This document shows, piece by piece, positions 1-7,672 of a DNA stretch of 15,159 bases. Below the pieces are notes generated by a model, which saw only the letters and a program-made list of their open reading frames with translations, ran no database searches and was not told where the DNA came from. Numbering within the stretch: the stretch's first letter is position 1; each line of letters begins with the position of its first letter. A program made the translations under genes and the position numbers. The DNA comes from Flavobacteriales bacterium (GTDB lineage: Bacteria > Bacteroidota > Bacteroidia > Flavobacteriales > UA16): positions 1 to 15,159 of the forward strand of contig JABISU010000029.1 of NCBI GenBank assembly GCA_018700255.1, written 5' to 3'.

Positions 1-2868
1 GGTGAGATTACGCAGTCTCATGTAAGAAGCATCGTAAATAAACAAACTTGTATTCCACCAAGGGAAACCCGATGGTAAGCTGTATGTCGTCTCGTCTAAC
101 GTAAGTCTAGGATAAGTGGCTTCATCACCTGGTTGTTGCCATCTGTCGAAAAGCTCAGTTCTCATATTCCAATCACTCACGACACCGAGTTGGCGTTTGG
201 CTGAAGAATCAAAGATCTTAGCTCCCACTGAGAAAGAAATAAGAGCTGTTAAATCCCAATTTCCATAAGTAAAGGAGTTAGTCATACCACCTATAAAGTC
301 AGGTAGGCCGTCACCCACGTACTTCCGGATATCGTTCGAATACTCGAAAGTTTCATTTCCTTCAAGGTCGATATAAACGGGTAGACCAGTTTCAGTATCA
401 ATATGGCTGTGCTCGACTAAGTAGAAAGATCCTATTGGGCGACCTACAATTACTCTTGAATCGTTAGAACCTCCAGAAATTGCATCTGGAGTATACTCAC
501 CTATATCAATAAGTTCGTTGTAGTTCTTAGACACGTTCAGTTCGGTAACCCAGCCCAGTCTTCCTGTGGTGTTATAGCTTTTTATGCTCAGCTCAACACC
601 TCTATTCATGACTGTTCCAACGTTATCCCAATAGTTTGTGAATCCTGTAGAAGCTGGAACACTAACGTTCATAAGCACATCCGTTGACCATTTGTGGTAA
701 GCCCCTACTTCCAACACCAATCTATCCTGAAGCAGCCCTATTTCCACTGAGCCATCAATAGTTCTTGTGGACTCCCATTTAAGGTCAGGGTTCGCGGGCT
801 GGATGGGGTATAGGATGCTGTCTCCTGAGTACGTTATTCCATTGTTTGTTGGGCTATATGTCCCAAACCTTGCGTAGTCTGGAATGTTAGCAGCCCCTGT
901 TTTACCTACGCTAGATCTCACTTTTAAAAAGCTGATATTTTTAGAATTAAACCAGTTTTCATCGCTAATCACCCATCCTGCAGAAACAGCAGGGAAGAAT
1001 CCATATCTGCTGTTACGCCCAAATCTCGATGAGCCATCTACCCTCATAGTAGCTTGAAAAAAGTATCTATCCTCTAGTGAATAGTTTATTCTGCTGAAGT
1101 AAGATAAAAAACTGTGTTGAGTAGGCAAGTTCACTCTTCTATCCGCTGTGTCGAGTAATGATTGTAATGAATCGCTTGAATAAACAGGTGAAGGTGAGTT
1201 GGGGAAATAATAGTCCCAAGAAAAGTTGTCAGCTCTTTGGTATTCAGACCCTACAAGAAATGTAAGCGCCTGGGTATCGTCTATTTCGTAACGATAATCA
1301 GCTGTAACTCCTACGTTCCAATTCAGAATAGTGTTGCTGTACAGGTTTCCTTGGTCTAAGTAGTTGTTGAAAGCCTCAGGCTCCCACATGTCTTCCTCCA
1401 CGAGCATTCTATCGAACCCGCCAGTGAATTTTACATGAAGATCTTGAACAGGGGTGAGGATTAACTGTGCATTTGTAAATGTTCTGTTTTCAGTCGATCT
1501 CCATTTTTTCATCTCTCTCTCGGCGACCATATTCCAGTTAGTATTCCATTGATAGAAATCTCCAGATTCGTAACTCACTCCATTTACAAGAGTGTCGTTT
1601 TCATAACGAACTGGCATGTATGGAAGGGCTTGGGACATAGCGCGACCTAACCCACCGCTCCAGGCCATACTTACCCTTTGGTTTCTACCCTCAGACATAG
1701 AACCTGAGAAAAGTAATTTTGCCCAAGGCGAAATATCCACATCTAGGTTAATCCGCCCGCTTATTCTTGTGTAGCTGTTTCCCAGCATGTAGCTCTCGTT
1801 ATCATCGTATGCGAATCCGGAGTACATACTCCACTTATCGCCACCAGTGCGAGCGCCGAAGCTATGCGAATTCTTCATTCCAGTTCCTATGGTCTCGTCA
1901 ACCCAGTCTGTATTTGTCTCAACAGCTCTGAGGTAAGCAGCCTTTCTAGTTTCGGGGCTGTCAGTAGATGAACTCATGTGAGGAAGCCAAACATACCCCG
2001 TTCCTCCATCGTTTTCCCAAGCTTCCTGTCTGATAGTTAGGTACTCCTCGGTATTCATCATGTTGGGCTTCGAGGCGACCTTCGAGAATCCAAGTCGAGA
2101 ACTGTATTCAAACGAGGTTTTGCTTGTTCCTCTCTTCGTTGTTATTAAGATTACTCCATTCGCTCCTCTGGAGCCATAAATACCTGTTGCAGCCGCGTCC
2201 TTAAGGATTTCGATAGATGCAATATCGTTGGGATTGATGCTTGCAAGTGGGTTGTTGTTAAATCCTCCTCCATAGCCGGCACGCCTGTTTAAGAAGTACT
2301 CTTGAGTGATGGGAATTCCATCTACAACGACTAGCGGGTCTCCAGACCCAGAGATTGAGGCCACGCCACGAATTCTAATTAGAGATCCGGCTCCGGCGGC
2401 TCCTGAGCTTTGACTTACCTGTACTCCTGCTGCTTGACCTTGCAGGGCTGCCTCGAAAGAGGGTGTTTGTACTGCTGTTATCTTCTTCGCGTCAATTTTC
2501 GCAATTGACCCAGTAACCTCTTTCCTGCGCTGGACACCGTATCCCACAACGACAACATCGTTAATCATTACTGCATCCTCTTTCAGTCTGGCGTTTAAAT
2601 TATTTTCACCATTAGTTATCTCTATTTCTATTATTTTCTTCAGGTAGCCTATAAAACTAAATTCTATAGAGTGCATGCCTAAAGAAAGCGCTTTTATTTC
2701 ATAGTGACCGTTGTAATCACAAAAGACTCCAATTGATCCATCTACGATTACTGTTGAAGAGGGGAGTGGCGTTCCATTTATATCGTAAACAAAACCAGAT
2801 AGGGTTTGGGCTTTAGCTGTTATAGATAACAGGACAATTGCAGCAAAAACAGTAATAATATTCTTCAT
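1..2868 (-). CDS. SusC/RagA-like TonB-dependent outer-membrane receptor (C-terminus cut by window edge)
   Basis: The frame starts at an ATG at 2868 and stays open to base 1, giving 956 codons. It has a signal peptide (residues 1-20, ending AKA before Q21), a carboxypeptidase-regulatory-like beta domain (about 22-98), the conserved DVVVVGYG stretch near 104-111 and a plug domain with IRIRG (164-168) and GSRGANGVILITT (232-244). A long beta-barrel region rich in aromatic residues follows. The last visible residues, YMRLRNLT, match a conserved block usually under about 100 residues from the end of SusC proteins, so little is missing. There is no N-terminal STN signalling domain. SusC proteins import oligosaccharides with a SusD lipoprotein; a susD would be expected just left of the window. 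The start overlaps the amylase stop as ATGA, indicating translational coupling and pointing to alpha-glucan oligosaccharides as substrate (inference). The family is certain; the substrate is inferred from context. Confidence 0.95.
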   Translation of the reverse strand, partial: MKNIITVFAAIVLLSITAKAQTLSGFVYDINGTPLPSSTVIVDGSIGVFCDYNGHYEIKALSLGMHSIEFSFIGYLKKIIEIEITNGENNLNARLKEDAVMINDVVVVGYGVQRRKEVTGSIAKIDAKKITAVQTPSFEAALQGQAAGVQVSQSSGAAGAGSLIRIRGVASISGSGDPLVVVDGIPITQEYFLNRRAGYGGGFNNNPLASINPNDIASIEILKDAAATGIYGSRGANGVILITTKRGTSKTSFEYSSRLGFSKVASKPNMMNTEEYLTIRQEAWENDGGTGYVWLPHMSSSTDSPETRKAAYLRAVETNTDWVDETIGTGMKNSHSFGARTGGDKWSMYSGFAYDDNESYMLGNSYTRISGRINLDVDISPWAKLLFSGSMSEGRNQRVSMAWSGGLGRAMSQALPYMPVRYENDTLVNGVSYESGDFYQWNTNWNMVAEREMKKWRSTENRTFTNAQLILTPVQDLHVKFTGGFDRMLVEEDMWEPEAFNNYLDQGNLYSNTILNWNVGVTADYRYEIDDTQALTFLVGSEYQRADNFSWDYYFPNSPSPVYSSDSLQSLLDTADRRVNLPTQHSFLSYFSRINYSLEDRYFFQATMRVDGSSRFGRNSRYGFFPAVSAGWVISDENWFNSKNISFLKVRSSVGKTGAANIPDYARFGTYSPTNNGITYSGDSILYPIQPANPDLKWESTRTIDGSVEIGLLQDRLVLEVGAYHKWSTDVLMNVSVPASTGFTNYWDNVGTVMNRGVELSIKSYNTTGRLGWVTELNVSKNYNELIDIGEYTPDAISGGSNDSRVIVGRPIGSFYLVEHSHIDTETGLPVYIDLEGNETFEYSNDIRKYVGDGLPDFIGGMTNSFTYGNWDLTALISFSVGAKIFDSSAKRQLGVVSDWNMRTELFDRWQQPGDEATYPRLTLDETTYSLPSGFPWWNTSLFIYDASYMRLRNLT

Positions 2869-5744
2869 TGTTTTTGAATAGTTGAAGTGAAATGTAAGAT
2901 GTTGGAATAGCATTTAGCTTGTACTCTGATGCTGTAAATACCAGGTGACATACTGTCAATGTTAATTTGAATATTTTTAGTTGGGCTCGTACCAGAGATT
3001 ACTGATTTACCTAGTGAGTCGTATACCTCATATGAAATATCCTCCATTATTCCCCCATAAATCCCGTCTGGAATAGCTACAGCAAATGAACCTGTACAGG
3101 GATTAGGGTAGGAGAGAATGAATGATGAATTATTCACTGATTCAGATGAAATTTCCTCAACTGAAGATGGGTTGAATATATCAGGAGTAGGGAGTTGGGC
3201 GTCTATATATACGTGATATTCTCCTGGCTCAAAAGCATATGATTCTGCCGTGTTGGTAATCTCGAGTTCTTCTCCCGTCATATAGTCATACCATGTTCCC
3301 TCGTGATGGAAGTCGCACACCATATTGATAGAATTTACATGAAAATTTCCGACTACAACGATATTCATGTCTATCGAGTTTAAGTGTAGCCTTTTACCCA
3401 TACCGCCTGTATCAAAATCAAAGTTTGTGGTAGTGAATACCTCTGGGTAGTCTTTTTTTATATTGTTCAGGGCTGAGAAAATATCGTAAAGCCTATGTCG
3501 CTGAGGGTCCTCATAGTAATCCCAGCGTACGGGCTTGGCCTCTATACGACAAGACTCATCGACGGTAACACCATCAGAGCAGGTGTTGATGCTGTAATCG
3601 TACCCCAACTCCTGAAACTGCCAAAGATGCTTAGGCCCTGGAAGTAAAATATGAAAACAAGCCGTTAGTTCCACTCTGCGTAGTGCCGTTCCAAAATTCT
3701 CAATTTCATACTCGCCAGAGTTATTACCCCAGTTGAGGTTGTTGTACATAAGTCTCTCTTCGTCGTGACTTTCCATATACGTAACGGCATGGGGCTCGTT
3801 ATAGCCATGTGACTGATAATTCGCATAATTCAGATTCGAAGAATATCCCATTGCCGCCTCCGAGTAGTCATGATGAGTATTTGCCCAAAGCATGAACCCT
3901 TCATTCGCCAGTAACTGCTCTTCATTGTAGTCACACCAGTGTTCGAGTATCATATATACCCCTTCATCTTGAGTCCAAACGTGCTCACCATACTCCTGAA
4001 TAATGGCAACTCTGCCCGCGTCGTATGAAGCACCACCGCCCTGGGTTTGGACTAAGCCTTGAGTAAAATCCCAACGAAACCCATCAATATGGTAATTCTG
4101 AGTCCAGTGATCTAAAGTTCTCTTGACGAAACTCTTCGTTGCATTGGTGTTGTGATTCCAATCGTAGAACCAGTTCATAGAGTGAGGTGCTTCGACATTA
4201 AACCAGGGATTAGTCGGCGAAACCACCCAGTCATCCCAGTACATCGTAATGAATGGGTTGGGTTGATCCGAATGGTTAAATACGAGATCAAGTATTACCG
4301 CTATCCCCCTTTCATGGCATGCATCTACAAGCGATTTCAAATCATCACGAGTCCCGTAGGCTTTGTCTGGAGCGAAGTAAAAGGTAGTGTTGTAGCCCCA
4401 ACTATCGTTCCCGTTAAATTCCATTACAGGCATAAGTTCTATTGCACTGACCCCCAAATTTTCTATATAATCTAATGAGTCCTCTATCATTTTATAAGTC
4501 CTCTGCTCAGAGAAGTCCCTCACTAGAATTTCATAAATCACGAGGTTTTCCTGCTGCGGCCTATCAAAACTCATATCAGTCCAAACGTACTCATCTTCCC
4601 CAGTCACAAAAACACTCACCGGGTCACTCGAAGTAAACTCTTCAGGATAAGGAATCATGTCAGGGTAAGTACTCTCCGGAATCCATGGGTCATTCCATTT
4701 ATCTAATTGAATCTCTGCGTAGGCATCTGCGACCCTGATATCGTCTGGCATAATGTGGTATTGAAATCTATACGATTGCCCAACCTCGAGACCAGTTAGT
4801 TCTATCCAATAGCGTTGGTAATCAGGCGTGCGAGTCATTATCGCTCCAGAAGTCATCTGCCAATCATTGAAATCTCCAATAGCAAAAAGAAATTCTTTAT
4901 AAGGTGCAAAAACTTGTAGTATAACAGTGTTGTCATCGACGTAGTTAATACCGTCTTGTGTTCCTGTGGGAGCCCAAGCAATATTAGGTGCATCAGGCAT
5001 TGCTGTAATAATGATAGTTTTTTCACTTTCATCATCTGTCGCAGAAATCCCGCTTATTGTGAGTTCGTAATCTCCAGGGGAGTCAAGAGTGAAAATATAC
5101 TCAAGCGAAAGTCCGTCATTATTTGCAACTTCCACTCCGTTTACACTCAGCGTTAGTTCTCCTAAAGAAGAGCTAATTGCTTGAACCTCTACCTGATCTC
5201 CTGCCGCCATGATGTTAAAATCAAGAGGAGGGCTTAAAAAGTCAACCTCGTACTCTCCGTTACTCACAGCAATGTATATATCACTCTCGTCAGCATTCTT
5301 GCCAACCACTGTGCCTAGGGCGTCTCTGAAGACGAAAGCTAGTTGTTCTATTTCTTCTCCTTCCTCAATTCCGTAATACTCTGCTAAAGTCAGCCCGTCG
5401 AAATTAAAGGAGTGTACTGTACTGCTGGCTTCTAATGGTAGTAAGACGTTTCCCACATTTGCTTCACTTAGGTTGTTAGGCGAAGTTGAGGGCCATGGGT
5501 TATGAACGTGGTACCAGTTAGAGGGCGAAGAACTCTGAGAGGTTATGACTCCGGTGTGAGCGTATACGTATGGGCATCCTGGGCAGGGTTCTGTCAGGTC
5601 TACTAACGCTCCATTGCCCTCTGTAACGTCGTAGTATAATATCACTAAGTCGTCAGCTGTAGGAAATGCTGGTTCTGTCCAAACAACCTGCGCACCATCC
5701 ATCCCGCAAATCGCAAAACCTATAAGAGAAAGTAAATACTTCAT
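2865..5744 (-). CDS. Secreted GH13 alpha-amylase with CBM48-like module and T9SS sorting domain
   Basis: This 959-residue protein probably hydrolyses starch or glycogen at the cell surface or outside. It has a signal peptide (1-18, cleavage near GAQ) and an N-terminal beta module (about 20-165) with the VYAHTGV motif seen in Bacteroidota amylases. An Ig-like module (about 172-248) and a CBM48-like module (about 268-345, FAIGDFNDW) come next. The GH13 barrel (about 400-770) carries all four conserved regions: DLVFNH (486-491), GFRWD with nucleophile D559, acid/base E601 in LEHW, and ESHD with D661. A beta domain follows, and a type A T9SS C-terminal domain (about 875-957, starting YPNPCTGSF) indicates export through type IX secretion and likely surface attachment. 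The start ATG directly abuts the regulator stop (TAA|ATG) and the stop overlaps the SusC start. Alpha-amylase is the best call; a neopullulanase-like or maltogenic specificity cannot be excluded. Confidence 0.93.
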   Translation of the reverse strand: MKYLLSLIGFAICGMDGAQVVWTEPAFPTADDLVILYYDVTEGNGALVDLTEPCPGCPYVYAHTGVITSQSSSPSNWYHVHNPWPSTSPNNLSEANVGNVLLPLEASSTVHSFNFDGLTLAEYYGIEEGEEIEQLAFVFRDALGTVVGKNADESDIYIAVSNGEYEVDFLSPPLDFNIMAAGDQVEVQAISSSLGELTLSVNGVEVANNDGLSLEYIFTLDSPGDYELTISGISATDDESEKTIIITAMPDAPNIAWAPTGTQDGINYVDDNTVILQVFAPYKEFLFAIGDFNDWQMTSGAIMTRTPDYQRYWIELTGLEVGQSYRFQYHIMPDDIRVADAYAEIQLDKWNDPWIPESTYPDMIPYPEEFTSSDPVSVFVTGEDEYVWTDMSFDRPQQENLVIYEILVRDFSEQRTYKMIEDSLDYIENLGVSAIELMPVMEFNGNDSWGYNTTFYFAPDKAYGTRDDLKSLVDACHERGIAVILDLVFNHSDQPNPFITMYWDDWVVSPTNPWFNVEAPHSMNWFYDWNHNTNATKSFVKRTLDHWTQNYHIDGFRWDFTQGLVQTQGGGASYDAGRVAIIQEYGEHVWTQDEGVYMILEHWCDYNEEQLLANEGFMLWANTHHDYSEAAMGYSSNLNYANYQSHGYNEPHAVTYMESHDEERLMYNNLNWGNNSGEYEIENFGTALRRVELTACFHILLPGPKHLWQFQELGYDYSINTCSDGVTVDESCRIEAKPVRWDYYEDPQRHRLYDIFSALNNIKKDYPEVFTTTNFDFDTGGMGKRLHLNSIDMNIVVVGNFHVNSINMVCDFHHEGTWYDYMTGEELEITNTAESYAFEPGEYHVYIDAQLPTPDIFNPSSVEEISSESVNNSSFILSYPNPCTGSFAVAIPDGIYGGIMEDISYEVYDSLGKSVISGTSPTKNIQINIDSMSPGIYSIRVQAKCYSNILHFTSTIQKQ

Positions 5745-6470
5745 TTAGTTTACTGCTTCAGGGTTGAATGTAAATAGTTGAGCAGGCTTATGTAAAACCC
5801 CAATTTGTTTTTCGTCTAGTGGAACTACGTGATCCATACGTTTGACGTTCTTACGGAAATTTCGTTTGTCGAGTTTTTTATCGAGAACTAGTTCGTGTAA
5901 GTGCTGAAGTTGGCTTAGAGTGAATTTCTTAGGAAGAAGCTCGAATCCGATATGGTGTGGCTCGATATGTTCACGAAGTGTTGTTACTGCGTATCTAAAG
6001 ATTTCATTGTGATCGAAAGCGAGTCCGGGAACTTTATCTACGTCTACCCATTGAATACTACCAGCAAAAGAAGATGCTTCGGGATAATATTCGTGAAGAG
6101 AAACTAGCGCGTAGTAAGCTACAGTTATTATCCTTTTATTAGGAAATTCTCGAAAAGTTTTAAGCCATTTCTTGTCCTTTTCTCCACGAACTCTGTCTGG
6201 ATCTCCGAAAGAGTGGTACTGTTTAAGGAAAATTCCTTCGATGCTTGTGAGTTCTAGCAAGACTCGAGCGGCGCATTCGCTAAGAGTTTCTTCGGCTTGA
6301 ACAAGATCACCAGGCAAAGCCATCTGAAGTTCGCTTTCTGTAAGAGGCCCCCCATCCTGGGTTTTTTGTTGTATTAGTAGAACTTTTATAGAATCTCCAT
6401 TATAGCCGAAAACAACACAGTCTACACTTACTCCTAATTGTGAATTTGAATTCATACTCGAAATATACAT
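5745..6470 (-). CDS. Nudix-fold sugar-responsive transcription regulator (NrtR/AraR-like)
   Basis: This 241-residue protein has an N-terminal Nudix-fold domain (about 12-150, SVDCVVFGY and LPGDLVQAEETL) and a C-terminal winged-helix DNA-binding region (about 178-236, FTLSQLQHLHELV and KRNFRKNVKRM) of the NrtR type. The Nudix box is degenerate: G54 and E60 remain, but the REUxEE core reads ARVLLE at 68-73. Hydrolysis is therefore unlikely, and a ligand-sensing role fits. In Bacteroidota, proteins of this build are known to control sugar catabolism, for example the arabinose regulator AraR of Bacteroides. Here it leads the amylase-SusC operon and is divergent from the glycolysis/maltose operon, so it probably responds to maltose, glucose or a sugar phosphate (inference). 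Two matching pseudo-palindromes in the upstream gap are candidate binding sites. The ATG at 6470 gives the full frame; a second in-frame ATG at 6455 is an equally reasonable start because paralogues often begin just before SVDC. Confidence 0.88.
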   Translation of the reverse strand: MYISSMNSNSQLGVSVDCVVFGYNGDSIKVLLIQQKTQDGGPLTESELQMALPGDLVQAEETLSECAARVLLELTSIEGIFLKQYHSFGDPDRVRGEKDKKWLKTFREFPNKRIITVAYYALVSLHEYYPEASSFAGSIQWVDVDKVPGLAFDHNEIFRYAVTTLREHIEPHHIGFELLPKKFTLSQLQHLHELVLDKKLDKRNFRKNVKRMDHVVPLDEKQIGVLHKPAQLFTFNPEAVN

Positions 6471-6473
6471 GTC

Positions 6474-6494
6474 AAAGTGTCATTTATACACTAT
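6474..6494. promoter_or_regulatory. Candidate operator 1, next to the regulator start
   Basis: The 17-nt core at 6476-6492 is AGTGT-N7-ACACT, a perfect 5-bp inverted repeat; with flanks it spans 21 bp with 6 of 7 arm bases paired. It ends 4 bp upstream of the regulator ATG. Read on the minus strand, the core AGTGTATAAATGACACT matches operator 2 at 14 of 17 positions. The location suggests autoregulation of the regulator-amylase-susC operon. Assignment to this regulator is inference. Confidence 0.55.
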
Positions 6495-6588
6495 GGATGG
6501 TGCCTAATCAATTTTATTATTTCTTCATTTTTCAAATTTTCTTATTATGAATATTTTCATGTTCTAATCAAGCAATTCTGATTCATCC

Positions 6589-6609
6589 TTAGTGTATTTA
6601 TGACAATAA
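6589..6609. promoter_or_regulatory. Candidate operator 2, upstream of pfkA
   Basis: The core at 6591-6607 is AGTGTATTTATGACAAT. With two flanking bases each side the arms TTAGTGT and ACAATAA pair at 6 of 7 positions. It repeats operator 1 (14 of 17 core matches, opposite orientation), which is unlikely to be chance in a 212-bp gap. It lies just upstream of the likely -33 box of the pfkA promoter, a position that would suit activation as well as repression. Confidence 0.52.
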
Positions 6610-6618
6610 GTGTGAATT

Positions 6619-6652
6619 TTTGCTATTTCTTGTAAAGAATGTGCTAAATTTC
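6619..6652 (+). promoter_or_regulatory. Probable pfkA-operon promoter (Bacteroidota type)
   Basis: A TTTG at 6619-6622 is followed after 22 nt by TAAATTTC at 6645-6652. This resembles the Bacteroidota -33 TTTG and -7 TAnnTTTG boxes, with one mismatch in the last base of the -7 box and a spacer at the long end of the usual range. Transcription would begin near 6658-6660, leaving a leader of about 25 nt before the GTG at 6683. Confidence 0.4.
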
Positions 6653-6682
6653 GCATGCTAAATACTCATAAAGATTAAGAAA

Positions 6683-7654
6683 GTGAAAAAAATTGCGGTA
6701 TTAACTTCAGGCGGAGACGCTCCAGGAATGAACGCCGCTATACGTGCAGTAGTGAGAACGGCGGTTTTTCACGAACTTGATGTATGTGGAGTGTTCCAAG
6801 GATTTCAAGGGTTAGTTGATGGCGATTTCAAAAAACTTCACGTTAGGTCTGTTGCAAAAATTCTAGGACGTGGAGGTACGATTCTTAAATCAGCAAGGTG
6901 TGATGAGTTTAGAACTAAAGAGGGAAGAGTGAGAGCTTTTGAAAATCTACGTAAAAACGAAATCGATGGGCTTGTTGTAATAGGAGGTAATGGGACTTTT
7001 GCTGGTTCTATGAAAATGCATGAGGAGCACGGTTTTCCAATAATTGGTTTGCCAGGGACTATTGATAATGACTTAGCTGGAACAGATAATACAATAGGTT
7101 TCGATACAGCTACGAATACTATAGTCGAGGCGGTAGATAAGATCAGAGACACAGCAGATAGTCACAATCGATTGTTTTTTGTTGAGGTGATGGGGAGAGA
7201 TAACGGCTTTATTGCTTTAAGGACAGGAATTGCGACCGGAGCAATTGCGGTTATGACACCGGAAACGGGTTTAGATTCAAATGATTTAATTGATGTTCTG
7301 CAGGCTGGACAAAGAAATCAAAAGTCAAGTAGTATTGTTATTGTTGCTGAAGGTGATAAGTCAGGAGGTGCTTATGAGCTTGCGAAAAAAATTCATAATA
7401 AAACAGATTTGTACGATATTAGGATTACTGTACTAGGACACCTTCAAAGAGGTGGGCCTCCTTCTTGCTCTGATAGAGTTCTCGCATCAAGACTTGGCGT
7501 TGAGGCAATTGAGGCTTTGTTAAGGGGCGAAACTAATTGTATGATAGGAATTGTGAATGACAGCTTACTTTTGACGCCATTTAAAAAGGCGGTCGCAAAT
7601 AAAATACATACATTGGAAGATGAGGTACGCATTGCGCGCATTTTGTCTATTTAA
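6683..7654 (+). CDS. pfkA: 6-phosphofructokinase
   Basis: This 323-residue enzyme phosphorylates fructose-6-phosphate to fructose-1,6-bisphosphate in cytoplasmic glycolysis. Family motifs are in order: the nucleotide-binding GGDAPGMNAAIR (10-21), GGNGTF (101-106), the catalytic PGTIDND (124-130, D128 and D130), MGRDNGF (170-176), AEG (222-224) and GHLQRGG (252-258, with substrate-binding arginine). The glycine at 104 is the ATP-type residue, where PPi-dependent enzymes usually carry Asp. Two departures are visible. The start codon is GTG, since no upstream or nearby in-frame ATG fits the conserved KKIAVLTSGGDAPG start. The aspartate usually found in GGDG, which helps bind magnesium, is N103 here. 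It is the first gene of the plus-strand operon, 18 bp before gapA, and probably shares the divergent control region with the amylase operon. Confidence 0.95.
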   Translation: MKKIAVLTSGGDAPGMNAAIRAVVRTAVFHELDVCGVFQGFQGLVDGDFKKLHVRSVAKILGRGGTILKSARCDEFRTKEGRVRAFENLRKNEIDGLVVIGGNGTFAGSMKMHEEHGFPIIGLPGTIDNDLAGTDNTIGFDTATNTIVEAVDKIRDTADSHNRLFFVEVMGRDNGFIALRTGIATGAIAVMTPETGLDSNDLIDVLQAGQRNQKSSSIVIVAEGDKSGGAYELAKKIHNKTDLYDIRITVLGHLQRGGPPSCSDRVLASRLGVEAIEALLRGETNCMIGIVNDSLLLTPFKKAVANKIHTLEDEVRIARILSI

Positions 7655-7672
7655 AAAAAAAGGATATTTCAG

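Larger units (their letters stand above)
6471..6682. promoter_or_regulatory. Divergent control region between the starch-uptake and maltose/glycolysis operons
   Basis: This 212-bp AT-rich gap separates two divergent operons and must hold both promoters. It contains two related pseudo-palindromic elements (listed separately) and a Bacteroidota-like promoter for pfkA. No convincing promoter consensus could be fixed for the minus-strand operon, and no small ORF or RNA gene was seen. Confidence 0.75.

Noticed and set aside
4152..4475. Plus-strand open frame inside the amylase gene
   Set aside because: It lies wholly antisense to conserved GH13 catalytic motifs and has no recognisable domain; it is a shadow of the real gene.
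6460..6467. TATATTTC on the minus strand as the -7 box of the regulator operon
   Set aside because: It lies inside the start of the coding frame and no TTG/TTTG occurs at the right distance upstream. It would work only if translation begins at the ATG at 6455 on a nearly leaderless transcript.
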